Part shown: piece by piece, positions 1 to 12,000 of the stretch
How the letters are laid out: each line of letters opens with the position of its first letter
How positions within the stretch are numbered: the first letter of the stretch is position 1
Assembly (NCBI RefSeq): GCF_965363235.1
Contig: NC_134843.1
Coordinates: forward strand, 2,790,001 to 2,854,000
Direction of reading: 5' to 3'
Source: Mytilus galloprovincialis
Lineage: Eukaryota; Mollusca; Bivalvia; Mytilida; Mytilidae
Length of the DNA stretch: 64,000 bases
Notes under the pieces: generated by a model
What the model saw: the letters and a program-made list of their open reading frames with translations, nothing else
Databases searched by the model: none
What the model was told of the DNA's origin: nothing
Translations under genes and position numbers: made by a program

Positions 1-814
1 GAAGATGTTTCTGGTTTTTACATAGAGAATTAATGCCCTCGTCCGTAACATCTTTACATCCGGTCAGGACTATTTCTTCTAATTCCAGGTTCTGTATGGA
101 TGCTATTTGATCTAATGGATCATCTGAAATTCCAGTTCTGGTAAAATCTAAAGCCTTCAGTGTATCCTGTTGTGTTTCTATAAAGTGGAGAATGTTGCCG
201 AATGTCAGTAAACTGTTACTCACACAGTTTGTTTGTCCTTTCGGTAAATAGCTGTCTGAGATAAATGTTATTTGAGCACTGGCAAGATGGACAGATTCTA
301 CGTTTGAGCAGACTGTGACCATCCTGTTGAAGGTAGCATCAGACAAGAAACGAATGGAAGAAAGATTAAGAACTTTCACATTCTTTAATGTGTCTTTTAA
401 CTTCTGAATATCATCATTTAATTCTAATATACGTCCCGACATAAAAAGTGAATTGCATGAACTCAGATCTAAATGCACCAGATTCTTACAATGCGACATA
501 AGATCTACGAAAAGTGCATCTGTTATGTTGCTTCCTTTCAATGACAAGTTACGTAAAGACTGACTGAAATTCTGACAAGATTTCAGCATAATAGATTTCG
601 ATTCAAGTGAGCTATCAAACTGGTCTAGCATCAAATTTGACATTTTCCTTCGACTAAGATTAGGAAATCTGCTTTCTACCATAGTTCCATAGAAATGTAT
701 TACTATGTCTCTCTGTAGGATGGGATCTAGAGAAGCATCATACCATACTTTGTTGACTAATGCAGCATCTTTTCTATCAGCCACACTCAGATACCTCATT
801 ATATGGGTAATGAC
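1..814 (-). CDS. F-box / leucine-rich-repeat protein, one exon, partial at window edge
   Basis: On the minus strand an open frame of 271 codons runs from a splice acceptor (polypyrimidine then CAG, exon first base 814) to the window edge without a stop. It opens with VITHIMRYLSVADRKDAALV followed by NKVWYDAS, the second half of an F-box (hydrophobic helix, then the L/V-x-x-x-W block). After it come leucine-rich repeats of the amino-acid-identical spacing seen in FBXL proteins, such as LRNLSLKGSNITD, LVHLDLSSCNS, VKVLNLSS, LKALDFTRTGISD and LEEIVLTGCKDVTDEGI. FBXL proteins are substrate receptors of SCF (SKP1-CUL1-F-box) ubiquitin ligases; that role is inferred from the family. The upstream exon with the start codon and the first half of the F-box was not found between 815 and 3000. 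The gene diverges from LONP2. The exact FBXL subfamily cannot be told from this exon. Confidence 0.8.
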
Positions 815-1850
815 CTGTAATCAATAAAACATTTTTTAATTTGCATCAACAGTAATTACATTTAAAATATATATGTGAATATAAAATTGATCTTGTCAAG
901 TAACAATTTTCCACCAATTTAATTTATCCAACGTTTAAAACATATACATTTCTGTACACACATATATATATATGTAAAATATTTTTAGATTTCACAAAAT
1001 TATTACTCCTTAAATTTACTTCATAAAATCAATGATTGATTGAAACATTTTCCACTTGTTACAAGTCTTACTGATACTCTGCTAACATTTCATGCATGTA
1101 AGAGATAATCTTCTCACAAAATGTGCTCTTTTTTAGAATCTGAAGCTTGTATTAAAGCTAGGTGGCCTATCATTTACATTTAAAGGAAGATGAAGGACAC
1201 CAATTATTGAATTCATTGGAAAAGCTTCTTTGGCTCTCTTCATGTAGGCCAAGTGAGCAAAATCCAGCCAACAACCAATCGAGAATCCATTCTTTTTCAA
1301 TTATGCTTTAGACAGAAATAACCTTCAAGACAGCAAAATCAAACCAAGAATTTAAAAGAACTAATGGAACTTTATATCAGCCAGTATTTGGGACACTTGA
1401 CCTGAGATTCTGCAATACATTTTTTCATGATGTCATAATTCTTATCACAAAATATACTATAGATTCTATTATATTTTAAAAATTTGTAACGGTTCTGCAG
1501 AACCAAGTGTCTCGTCTACTAAAAAAGTTGCTGTTAATCGCTGGCTCAACAAAAATGAGGAAAAAAATTAATAAAATTATTCCTTTCTATACTATTTCTG
1601 ATTGTAAGAAGCATCTGTCCAAGATAGTTTATTAAAGAAGTTATTTAAATTTCAAAAACTTTAACCACAGATTAAATATTTGTGGCTGCTGCCGCAGACA
1701 GCAGAACTGAGAATCGCTATGTCTCACTTCTGCTGCCACCGACAGCAGAATTTAGAATCTCTATGTCTCACTTTTTTGGAAAAAAAATTGAAGGCTCGAC
1801 AATTGACTCAGTACTGATAGATTGGACCACCTCCAACCCCCAACTCTCCA
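815..1850. other. intron/upstream DNA of the F-box gene, no gene seen
   Basis: AT-rich sequence with no convincing exon on either strand. The only structure I see is a two-copy imperfect tandem repeat of about 46 bp at 1684-1776, each copy carrying a GACAGCAGAA core and ending in CTATGTCTCACTT. The missing 5' exon of the F-box gene may lie here or beyond the repeats to the right. Confidence 0.5.
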
Positions 1851-2541
1851 TACACATCATCGCTATTTGTCCGCCATTACTGGATATCACACAGGTTTCC
1901 CTAAAATTTTGACATCATAAAACAAAATATCTGTTGCCACATGGGAAAAGTAATTGTTGTATGCGTCAAAAGTTTAAGCTGCCGGGTCAGCCAGATAATT
2001 AGCGATAAGGTGTATTCTTAGTGTATTAATTAATTGTGTTCTCAGAAATAATTTAAAGCCCATACCTAGTCCAAATAATTATGACGTCTGACAAGGCTAT
2101 TTTATTTTTTTTCTGGGACGGAAGGCTAAATAATTATGACGTCTGACAAGGCTATTTTATTTTTTTCTGGGACGGAAGGCTTCCCAGAAGAAAAAAAAAT
2201 AGCCTTTCCAGTTGTTATATTTATTTGGACTAGCCCATACCATGAATGTATTCTATCGGGAGTACCCCATACAATGTAGCCATACAGATACTGATAAAAC
2301 CTTCAATTGATTTTAAAGTTTGACCACTACTTATGGTTTTTTTAGGTTTTTTTTTTTTCATTGGGTGTGGGCCTCATACACCTTATCGCTAATCCCGGCT
2401 GACCTGTCTGCTTGAACTTTTGACGCATACAACAATCACTTTTCCATTGTGGCGTCAGATATTTTGTTTTATGACGTCAAAATTTTACGGGAACCTGTGT
2501 GATATCCAGTAATGGCAGACAAATAGCAATAAGGTGTATTT
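1851..2541. repeat. long inverted duplication of a dispersed repeat (arms about 166 bp)
   Basis: The left arm (1851-2016) and the right arm (2376-2541) are reverse complements with scattered mismatches. Both arms contain the blocks TGGATATCACACAGG, ACAAAATATCTG and GCGATAAGGTGTAT. Further single, diverged copies of the same arm sequence lie at about 3500-3630, 25510-25640 and 26530-26650, so this is a dispersed family that here forms a head-to-head pair. The 360-bp loop holds a separate small element (2067-2232). Confidence 0.75.
2067..2232. mobile_element. foldback MITE with 9-bp target duplication
   Basis: A 166-bp element begins TAGTCCAAATAATTATGACG and ends with the inverted form TTATTTGGACTA. 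It is flanked on both sides by GCCCATACC (2058-2066 and 2233-2241), an exact 9-bp target-site duplication, which suggests Mutator-like or similar mobilisation. Inside, a block of about 75 bp containing GACGTCTGACAAGGC is present twice in tandem. A second, larger and more degraded member of the family is at 50716-50945. It has no coding capacity. Confidence 0.8.
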
Positions 2542-2544
2542 GGG

Positions 2545-2765
2545 TCTAAGCGTGACGCCGGATTGACGATTTTTTGTAAGCGTGACACGTGAAAGTCAAA
2601 TTATTGTGTCGTGAAAACGGGAAATGAGGTCTAGTGGGACATGGGAAATGACAAAAAAAATGAAAATTGCATGCTTACGTACATAGTGTAAGCGGGATAC
2701 GGGAATCTGACAAAATAGTTAGCGGGATCCGGGATCGGAACCCCCCAATGAGACCCCCTTGGGTT
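2545..2765. repeat. dispersed repeat rich in AAGCGTGAC / AGCGGGATCCGGGA motifs
   Basis: Short degenerate motifs of the type TAAGCGTGACxCG and TTAGCGGGATCCGGGATCGG recur through this stretch. I recognise the pattern as a common mussel repeat. It has no open frame of note. Confidence 0.45.
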
Positions 2766-3000
2766 GCTGTCAACCTTTTGCTTTGACAGTCATTCCTTGA
2801 AGTTGAACTGTCTCAAAAATAAAGTTTTCAAACCTCTGATGGCATTTTGTATGCCATGATATATTTGGTATATTATCCCTGTCAATCAACAAGTGAATTC
2901 ATCATCGAAATCAGACTGTCCAACAATGTCCCATATATCAGCTGCCCAACAGTCATTTTTGTTTATATAAATTCCTTTAGAGCAAAAGTGAGGTAAAAAC

Positions 3001-3069
3001 CAGAGAGTTGTCGAACGGGATCATGTGATTGTTTTGGAAAAAGTATCATCACGTGATCAGTAACTGAAA
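3001..3069 (+). promoter_or_regulatory. LONP2 proximal promoter/5' leader with TCACGTGA and TCATGTGA
   Basis: Immediately upstream of the LONP2 start codon lie TCATGTGA (3021-3028) and the perfect palindrome TCACGTGA (3049-3056), 13 bp before the ATG. TCACGTGA is the core bound by MiT/TFE and other bHLH-zip factors in other animals. The two sites are seen directly; their use here is inference. An in-frame TAA just before the ATG fixes the start. Confidence 0.4.
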
Positions 3070-6000
3070 ATGGCATCGACTATTTCTATCCCTCGACGTC
3101 TTCCACTTTTAGTTGTTGCTGACAATGTTCTTCTACCAGGCTCATCGATGCGAATACCAGTGAGAAATATGAAAAAGTAATTTTTCATTTAGTTTCAACA
3201 ATTATGTTTTTTTGTTACACATTCAAAATTCTGCCTTACATAAACTACGTTCTACTTTTAGCTATCAATATCAGTCTTCACGACGAGTGGCAGCCCGAGT
3301 GCTCTCGGGCCTGTAAAAATCAGACCTATAGGCCAACAGAATCTAACTAATAAAATTCAAAAATTGAGCTGCGGGCCTGTAGATTTAGCAGTTCAGCGTG
3401 AAGACTGCAATATAAATCAAGGACATTTGTTTATAAAATAAAAACACCTTGATTAATCAACTGATTGCTATTTGGAATTCTGTCTTGGTTGATCAGTGAA
3501 TATGTCCCGCTTGAACTATCATACAACAATCACTTTTCTATTGTGGCGTCAGATATTTTGTATTATGACGTCAAATTTTTACGGGAACTTTTCTGATATG
3601 CTATAATGGAGGACTAACGATGATAAGGTGATCAGCGCGATAGTATTTTTCCGTTGCTGATTATCGAAAGAAGAAGAAGAAATCAGTGCCAGCAGCTCTT
3701 CATCATAATCTTTTATTCAGAATGTCATTAGGAGTTTAAATTGTCGCATGGAATAGGTGTCAATGGTTAAACTTTTTTGATGTCCATTTCCTCAATTATT
3801 TCATTTAAGCTTAATTTTATTTTACGACTTAAACCAATTAGTCAATTACTGCAGTAGTCAAATTTACTTTTGTATGCATCTTAATTGTAGTTTTAGTAAT
3901 GAATTATATATACAGGCTGATCCGGGAGCGTTTTTGTTTTTTTTGGGGGGGGGATGGCCTTTTTCATGGGAAAAATTTTGTTGATTATATAGGGAATCAC
4001 TAAAGCAAGACTGCTGGGCCCCCTCTTCTGTGGGTCAGACAGTAAAAAAATTTCCATTTTAATGATGTAAAATGATAAAAGGGTCATTGACTTTGTTTTA
4101 ATGGTATACATTATCAAAGTGGTGTAAATAGGAGAAAAAGTACCACGAAATGTTGAAAATATCGCAACATTATGGTCTTTAAGGCCGTAATATTAGTCCT
4201 TCTAGTGTTTGATGTTTTTCACTACCAACAAGGTAAAAGACTGGTTAATAAACCAAAATCAAAGTCAATTCAAATATGAAATTAAAAATATACCTTCATG
4301 TGGTAACTTTGATGGGGTCTTCATTTTGGAAATTTGCTGGAAATTTCTGATTCTTGGGCATTTTTATCCTATGGAAAGACTTATTGTTTTGTAAAAGCTG
4401 ATTTTTGTAAAAACATTTGGAATATCAACATAAATTTTCTTTGAATTTGTCTACATTTTTTTAAATATTCTTTTATATCAAATTTTGCTGGTTTTATTAT
4501 TCATTTTTATAAAAAAAAGTCATCAGATCAGTGACTTTTTCATAACAATTGGCTCAAATAATCTACATGTATTATCGAGTCAAATTTGATTGTTAAAAAG
4601 AGGACTACATCAACTTGTAACCATAAAAATGCATCTTTTTACGGATAATTCACAGCTTGACATTGCTAAAAATAACATTTACGTGAGCAATGACATTACC
4701 TCCCACATTACTGTATCACATGCCCTTCAATTGAATTTCATCAGACTTCAACGGGTAAAAAAAACTCACAATATTTTCTGAATTTACAACAGGTTTTTTT
4801 TAGTGTCTTAAACTATATTCATGTACACTGATATGATATAAAGTATGAATATTTGTAAGACCATGCTACTATCTTATTTTTACTTTAGTATGTACATGTT
4901 TAAAAGTAATAAAGTATGAATATTTGTAAGACCTTGCTATTATCTTATTTTTACTTTAGTATGTACATGTTTAAAAGTAATAAAGTATGAATATTTGTAA
5001 GACCTTGCTATTATCTTATTTTTATAGTATGAACATGGTTAAAGTAATAAAGTTTGAATATTTGTAAGACCATGCTATTGTCTTATTTTTATAGTATGTA
5101 CATGTCTATAAGTAATAAAGTATGAATACTTGTTATTATCTTATTTTTATAGTATGAACATGGTTAAAAGTCGATTGATGAGTAGAAGTACACTGAGCAG
5201 CACCATAATTGGAGTTATTCCACAAGAGTCAAAAGATGATCAAGTAAATGTCTTTTATTAGAATATTGTCTAGTAATTCAAAGTGGATGTTATTATATTA
5301 TGATGTATAGTAAGACACTATCTAACAGAGTTGAGTAAATCATTACCACTATGTTCATGATGTTTCTTCATTGATTTTGCCAAATGCTCAGAGCTTCTAA
5401 TTGCCTTAAATAAAATACATTAATAACTTTACATTTCTTGGTTTTATCTGATTTTGCCAATATATTGACAAAGAATAAGGCAGCAACACTCACTTAGTTT
5501 ACCTGAGTGCAGAACATTGAGTAAAAAAAAAAATGGATTGAAACTTTTTGCCATGTGGTATCATCTAAAGTGAGTAAGATATATTATTGTATAGCAATAT
5601 AATATTTCCCACAGAACGCCACCAAAAGTTAGCGTGCAATAAATTCTAATATTGCACTAGTGCAATAAATTTTCAAAATTCATGATGTCATCAGCGTTTA
5701 AATCTTAGTTTAAACCAATTATATTCTCAAATACATATATATAAGTTAAAGATGTGCTTTAGTATGGGGTTCATTATCACTGAACCAGTATATATTTGTT
5801 TAGGGGCCAGCTGAAGGACGCTTCCGGTTGCGAGAATTTTTCGTTGCATTGAAGACCTGTTGATGACCTTCTGCTGTTGTCTGCTCTATGGTCGGGTTGT
5901 TGTATCTTTGGCACATTCCCCATTTCCATTCTCAATTTTATTTGTATGAAATCCACCATATTTAAATTTCATTTGTACATTGTTTCTATTCACAGGAAGA

Positions 6001-9000
6001 TGACATGTCCTCACTACATTCTATTGGTACTGCAGCGGTCGTCGTACAAGTAACTGGCACCAATTGGCCACGCCCATCTTATACATTACTTGTGACTGGC
6101 CTATGCAGGTTTAAGATGGAAACTTTATTACAAGAGTCACCATATCTGGTAGCTTCAGTTACACAATTGGACAAACTTTCTGAAGATTTTGGTAAATATG
6201 TTTCATATAATCAATAATGATATTAGAATTTAGCTGATGACCAGTGATGAGTGTACTGTGGTTTCATTTATTTTCAAGGGTATCAATTTTTCGTGGATTG
6301 CTGAAAACTTGCAGATTTGTGGATATTTGATTTTGATTTTGATTTCGTGGTTTTGCCAATCTCTGTATACAAAACCTATTGAAAATATGTTATTCATTGA
6401 ACATTTGAATGTGCCCAAGAAAGCAACGAAAATTGGTATCCAACAAATAATAATGAATCCACAGTATGTATGATAGATGGTAATTATTTATGATTATGAT
6501 TTTATTTCTTGAATAGTATTGACATTTATATCCATGGCACCATTTTTGCCTTAATAATGTTTACTTGTTCAAGATGTAAAATAAAAAACATGTTGTTTAA
6601 TTGATATTAAAGGTAACCATACACACTTTTATTCATACATAGCCTAGGGAGCTACCATTTGATGGGAAGGGGGATATGATGAAATATGAAAAAAAGGCAG
6701 GACAGGTGTTTAGTTAAAGAAAAGACAGGATGAGCGACCTGGCAAAAAAAAAAGGCAGGATGACAATTTTATGTTAAAAAAGTCAGGATAGACTAATAAT
6801 AAAAAAGTCAGCACCTAAAAGAGTGAAAAATAAAAAAGCAGGATAGAGAACATAACTCAAATTTCAATTATTATTTTAATTGCAGATGAATTTACAAAGA
6901 AACATGGAGGTGATCTTGACAACTTGGCAGATAATTTCCGTGAACAAGCAGGAAAGCTTGTTGATATGTTAGATATTTCTATACCTGTGGTTGCTAAACT
7001 TAAGGTAAAGCTAACTTATATAGTTGTCATTAGCAGATATGGTGGCCTATGACTGTTTTCTATTCTTTGGTCAGGTTGTTGTCTCTTTACACATTCCCCA
7101 TTTCCTCATCTCAATTTTACTTTGTTTCTCTACAGTTTCTATTGTTATTTTACCAATTATTATACTATTAAATAATAAGGTGATGTAGTATGATTACTTA
7201 TGAGACCACTTATATAACCTTTAACAATGAGATAATAAAATTGAGAATGGAAATAACCAATACCCGTACACTATAGATTTAAAAAGCCTTGACATTTAAA
7301 ATGTCATACCATTCAAACAAGAAAACTAACAGGATAATTTATAACAAAACAATTTACAAAAACTTATACAACAGACATGAATAAGTGACAACCTGTGATC
7401 TACAGGCTTCTGACTTGGACATACAAATAAAGATTTAAGAATGTGGTGGGTTAAACCGGCGTTTTACGTTTCCGCAAATTGGCATTACTTTTCCGGAAAA
7501 AAAAGATGACGTTTCCGGAAAAAAAAGTTTACGTTTCCGCAAATAAATATCTTACTTTTCCGTAAAAAAAGTAACTATTCCGGAAAAAATAAATTATTAC
7601 TTTTCCACAAATAATTGAGGAATACCTGTTGATCGAAAGCAAAGCCATAATGTAAAATAAATATTAAGTAAGTCAAAGGTCATCATAACATGCACAGTGG
7701 CGGATCTAGAAATTTTCATAAGTGGGGGCCCACTGACTGCCTAAGAGGGGGCCCGCTCCAGTCACGCTTCAGTGATTCCCTATATAAGCAACCAAATTTT
7801 TTCCAAAAAAAGGGGGGGGCGGGCCCCCTGCCTCCCCTAAATCCGCCTCTGATGCAAGTAAAATTCATCATTTAAATCTATGAAAACGTATGTTCAAAAG
7901 TCAGCACTAATCAGAAATATCTCGATATGAGTTCATAAGTCAGTTCTGGCAGAATATGTGTAGCCAACACGCCGTACAAAGTCCACAGTAGTACATTCAC
8001 CGTTTACAAGTTTTGTATTTTGTTCAAGAAGGAAGTCCATCTTCTCCTTTTCAAATTTCCAAACGGGTGCTTTTACAGTTAGAGTTCTCATCTTTATGCA
8101 AGATGTTGTTTGCAGTTTCAATAAACATCGATAAAAACAAAAATGTTAGGATGGCTAGCGTAAAACTGCCCGTTCAAGTGGGCATGAAAAGACTCGGCAC
8201 TATTCGTGTTTTCGTAACAGCAGTATGCATTACACATTCAAATTCATTATGAACTACCTCGGGCTGGAGAGTTATTCTTCGGGTAGTGCATACATCAATA
8301 AGCCGATCCAACAGTTTCGTGTAACATTCCTCGGATTTAAGTGGAAGTAACGCAAATACAAGACGAATGTAGTTACCATTTTACATCCATGTATCGAATA
8401 AACTGAGTTGGTAGAAGAATTTCGGACAGGATTTAAATGTGCCATCTATGAAAATATCAGTCATTTCATTACATAGACATACCAAGTTGGTGAAACATGA
8501 AAGAATAACGATTCCCGAATCAAAATCATTGACTGATTAAAAGTGAAAATAAGTTTCAGTTTTGTTAGTGTTCAAATCTATTTGTCTTAATGTCTCGTCT
8601 AATCTACATTTAGGTAATTTTGGAAACTGCTTTCGCCTGTCTCTGTATAAAGACATAGCAACATGTTTCAAGTCAATATATATTCAAATATTTATAATTT
8701 ACCAGGTAAATTTCCGGAAAAGTAATAAATACAAATTGTGGAAACGTATACTTTAAATTTGCGGAAACGTAGCATTGGGACTTTGAAAAATTAGCGGAAA
8801 TGCAATACGCCCGGTTAAACATATGTGTGAGTACTTAACCCTCCCTGTATCCTGGGACAGTGGTGTAACAACAACAACAACAATTTTTATTTGTCAATCA
8901 AGACGCCCCGAGGAGCAGTCCAATTACAGTTTAAATTAAAGTGTACAAATAATTGTGGTGGTTTTTTTTCATTGAACTACACAAAGCAAAAACAAACTGT

Positions 9001-12000
9001 AAAAATCAATGTAAAAAAAGGGGGGGGGGACAATTTAGCCACAGATATTATTAAACATTTTATATATTTTTTAAGAGTTGATACAGTTTAAAACGAGATC
9101 AGTGTTAATTCTTAATTTTCTAAATAGATTAGAAAAAAGCACAGGTACAGGTACCTATGTTTGATATTACGAAACTCCTTTTATTTCCTGTATTACCTAA
9201 GAGACAAAATCCCTTACTTTCTGAAGGCATTATATTTTTTTTATTTTTATTTAATGGGAAGGTAATCAATAAGCAATAATAAAGTCTTCATGATGTATTT
9301 CAGAAAATGCTGGAGAATTTACCAAGCCAACATTTACCTGATATTTGTGCTGCTATTGTTAAGGCATCATATGCAGAGAAGATCCAGGTGCTTGATGCTG
9401 TCGATCTTAATGAAAGATTTAAAAAGGCACTTCCGTTACTGATGAGACAAATAGAGGTAGATATTAAATATAGATTCCACCACTGCAACAAGTGTGTTAC
9501 GATATTTCTCCACTCGAGACAGTTAAATGTTAATATTTAAAGTTTGAGACTTGCCAAGCTTTTTAAATTATTAAAAGTTATCTGTTAAGAGTAGAGAAAT
9601 ATCAGTTTGCACAAGTTATAAGTGTTGGAATCTGTTTCTCTAATGATTTTTATCCTTCCCTTTCAAGATTTTAAGAAAGTTATGTTCTTTATACGTAACG
9701 TCATCATACATAGTTCCCCTTTTTCATGACGTCACAATAGGAAAATTTAGAAGATACCAAGAAAAACTTGACATCCTAATCAAATATGATCAAATGTTTG
9801 TCGAAAGTAGATTTTTCACTGGTGAGGAGAAATATTATTCTCACACCGATCAAGAAATGTGAAAATGGCTCAAAATTTAAAGAAGAAATACATTTCATTT
9901 TGGTGAATGTCAATGAAATGAAAACATATATACAAAATATACCAACACCAGTATATGAACCAATAATGAACAAAAACTCCAATTAGTTAGCTTCAGATGA
10001 CACTGTACAAATTCTAAAGAACAACCTTTGATTCTTATTTCAGGGACTGACATTGCTCCAGAAAGCTAGGAAAGATAGAGTTGGTGTGGAAATAGTTGCT
10101 CGCAAAAAGGGTGATCCATTTGGTCGTCCAGGCAACATGAAAAGAGCACTTAATAAGATTTCCACTGACTTTGATGACGATGATGATGCTGACAGTGATG
10201 AAATTAATGACCTTGAACAAAAAATTAAGTAAGTGTGACCATGGAAGAATTATATTGACAGGAGCTCATGTATCTATAGGACATGTCAAGTTAATTATCA
10301 AATACTTAACGATTTTGCGATATCTCTCTATAAACGTTTGAAGTCCGTACGTTTATTGGAGTTCCTGTCAATTTAATACTTCCATGGTGTGACAGTGTCA
10401 TTCTGTGAACAGAATATGTTGAGATAAAAATATTTGTGTATGATTTCAGTATTTTTATCTTTATATGTTTATACTTAAGATACAAAATATGTAATAAAAC
10501 ATTGGAAAACACTGTACAAAAGTGATGTGACTACAAACAATACACTTTTCTAAAGTTTTATGATTGTCTTTTAATATCTTTGTTTGCTATGTTTTTGTTT
10601 ATTTTGTGAAATGATTCATTATTTTTTTTTTTTAGATTCTTATATTATAAATGAGTTTTACACTTGTTTTTGATTAAAATAAAATATTACGGTATGTCGA
10701 TTTATGTATCTAATGCTTCATATTGAACAGACGCTGAAATTCTTCTGCATGACCCTGTTGATCTTAGAAACAATTTCTATAGTACACATAATTGCAAGTC
10801 AGGGAAATGAAAGCACTCTACAGTGTAACATTAAAAGCAAATTACCTTTGATATTTGTATGATATAATTTTAGAGTTGTTTTTTTTCCAGATCTGCTCAC
10901 ATGCCTGAACATGCTTTAAAGGCTGTAATGAAAGAAATCAAAAGATTAAAGAAGATGCCACAACAAATGCCAGAACATGCAATGATCAGGTTAATTTATG
11001 ATTTCATATCTTGTTTATGTTTAACTTTTCAAAAACCATATACTGTAAATTCAGAAATAATTGCTATGTTTTTATTACTGTGTAAAATGCGCTAGAGTTA
11101 TAATCGCAATAATTAAAACTCATTTTGAAATTTGTTAAATGAATAACAGGATTTTTCTGAATATCGCAAAAATTAAAATGGCATTTTAGTCTAAAATGAC
11201 AAAATCGCAATAATAAATGCAGGCAATAATTTCTGAATTTGCAGTACCGGTATATAGTATATCTCCACTATCAATGATCACAGTTATATATGAGAATGTT
11301 AATCAAATTCTTCTATCAAATAACAGGGCTTTGAGCTCAAAATCCCTTAAAAAAAGAAAGAAAGAAAATACACCTTACAACAAAGATTAGCATAGAACTA
11401 GAGGTATTATAACAATAATATTTTAGATATACAAATATGCGTTTATTGTATTACAGAAACTATTTGGAATTAATGTCAGAACTTCCTTGGTCAAAATCCA
11501 GTAAAGATATCTTAGACATTGAACAGGCAAGGTAAGTTCACATTTGTTTTTTTGTATTAGTTTTTTTATGCCCCACCTACTATAGTAGAGGGGCATTATG
11601 TATTCTGGTCTGTGGCTCCGTCCGTCTGTGCGTCCGTTCAGGTTAAAGTTTTTGGTCAAGGTAGTTTTTGATTAAATTGAAGTCCAATCAACTTGAAACT
11701 TAGTACACTTGTTGCTTATGATATGATCTTTTTAATTTTTAAGCCAAATTAGACTTTTGACCCCAATTTCACGGTCCACTGAACATAGAAAATGAAAGTT
11801 AGAGTTTCAGGTTAAAGTTTTTGGTCAAGGTAGTTTTTGATGAAGCTGAAGTCCAATCAACTTGAAACTTAGTACACTTGTTGCTTATGATATGATCTTT
11901 CTAATTTTAAGCCAAATTAGACTTTTGACCCCAATTTCACGGTCCACTGAACATAGTAAAAGAAGGTGGGAGTTTCAGGTTAAAGTTTTTGGTCAAGGTA

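Noticed and set aside
2850-2990. Possible minus-strand exon (CAG then CTGATATATGGGACATTG) before LONP2
   Set aside because: The frames after the acceptor-like CAG close within 20 codons and show no family motif. A gene ending here would have to overlap LONP2.
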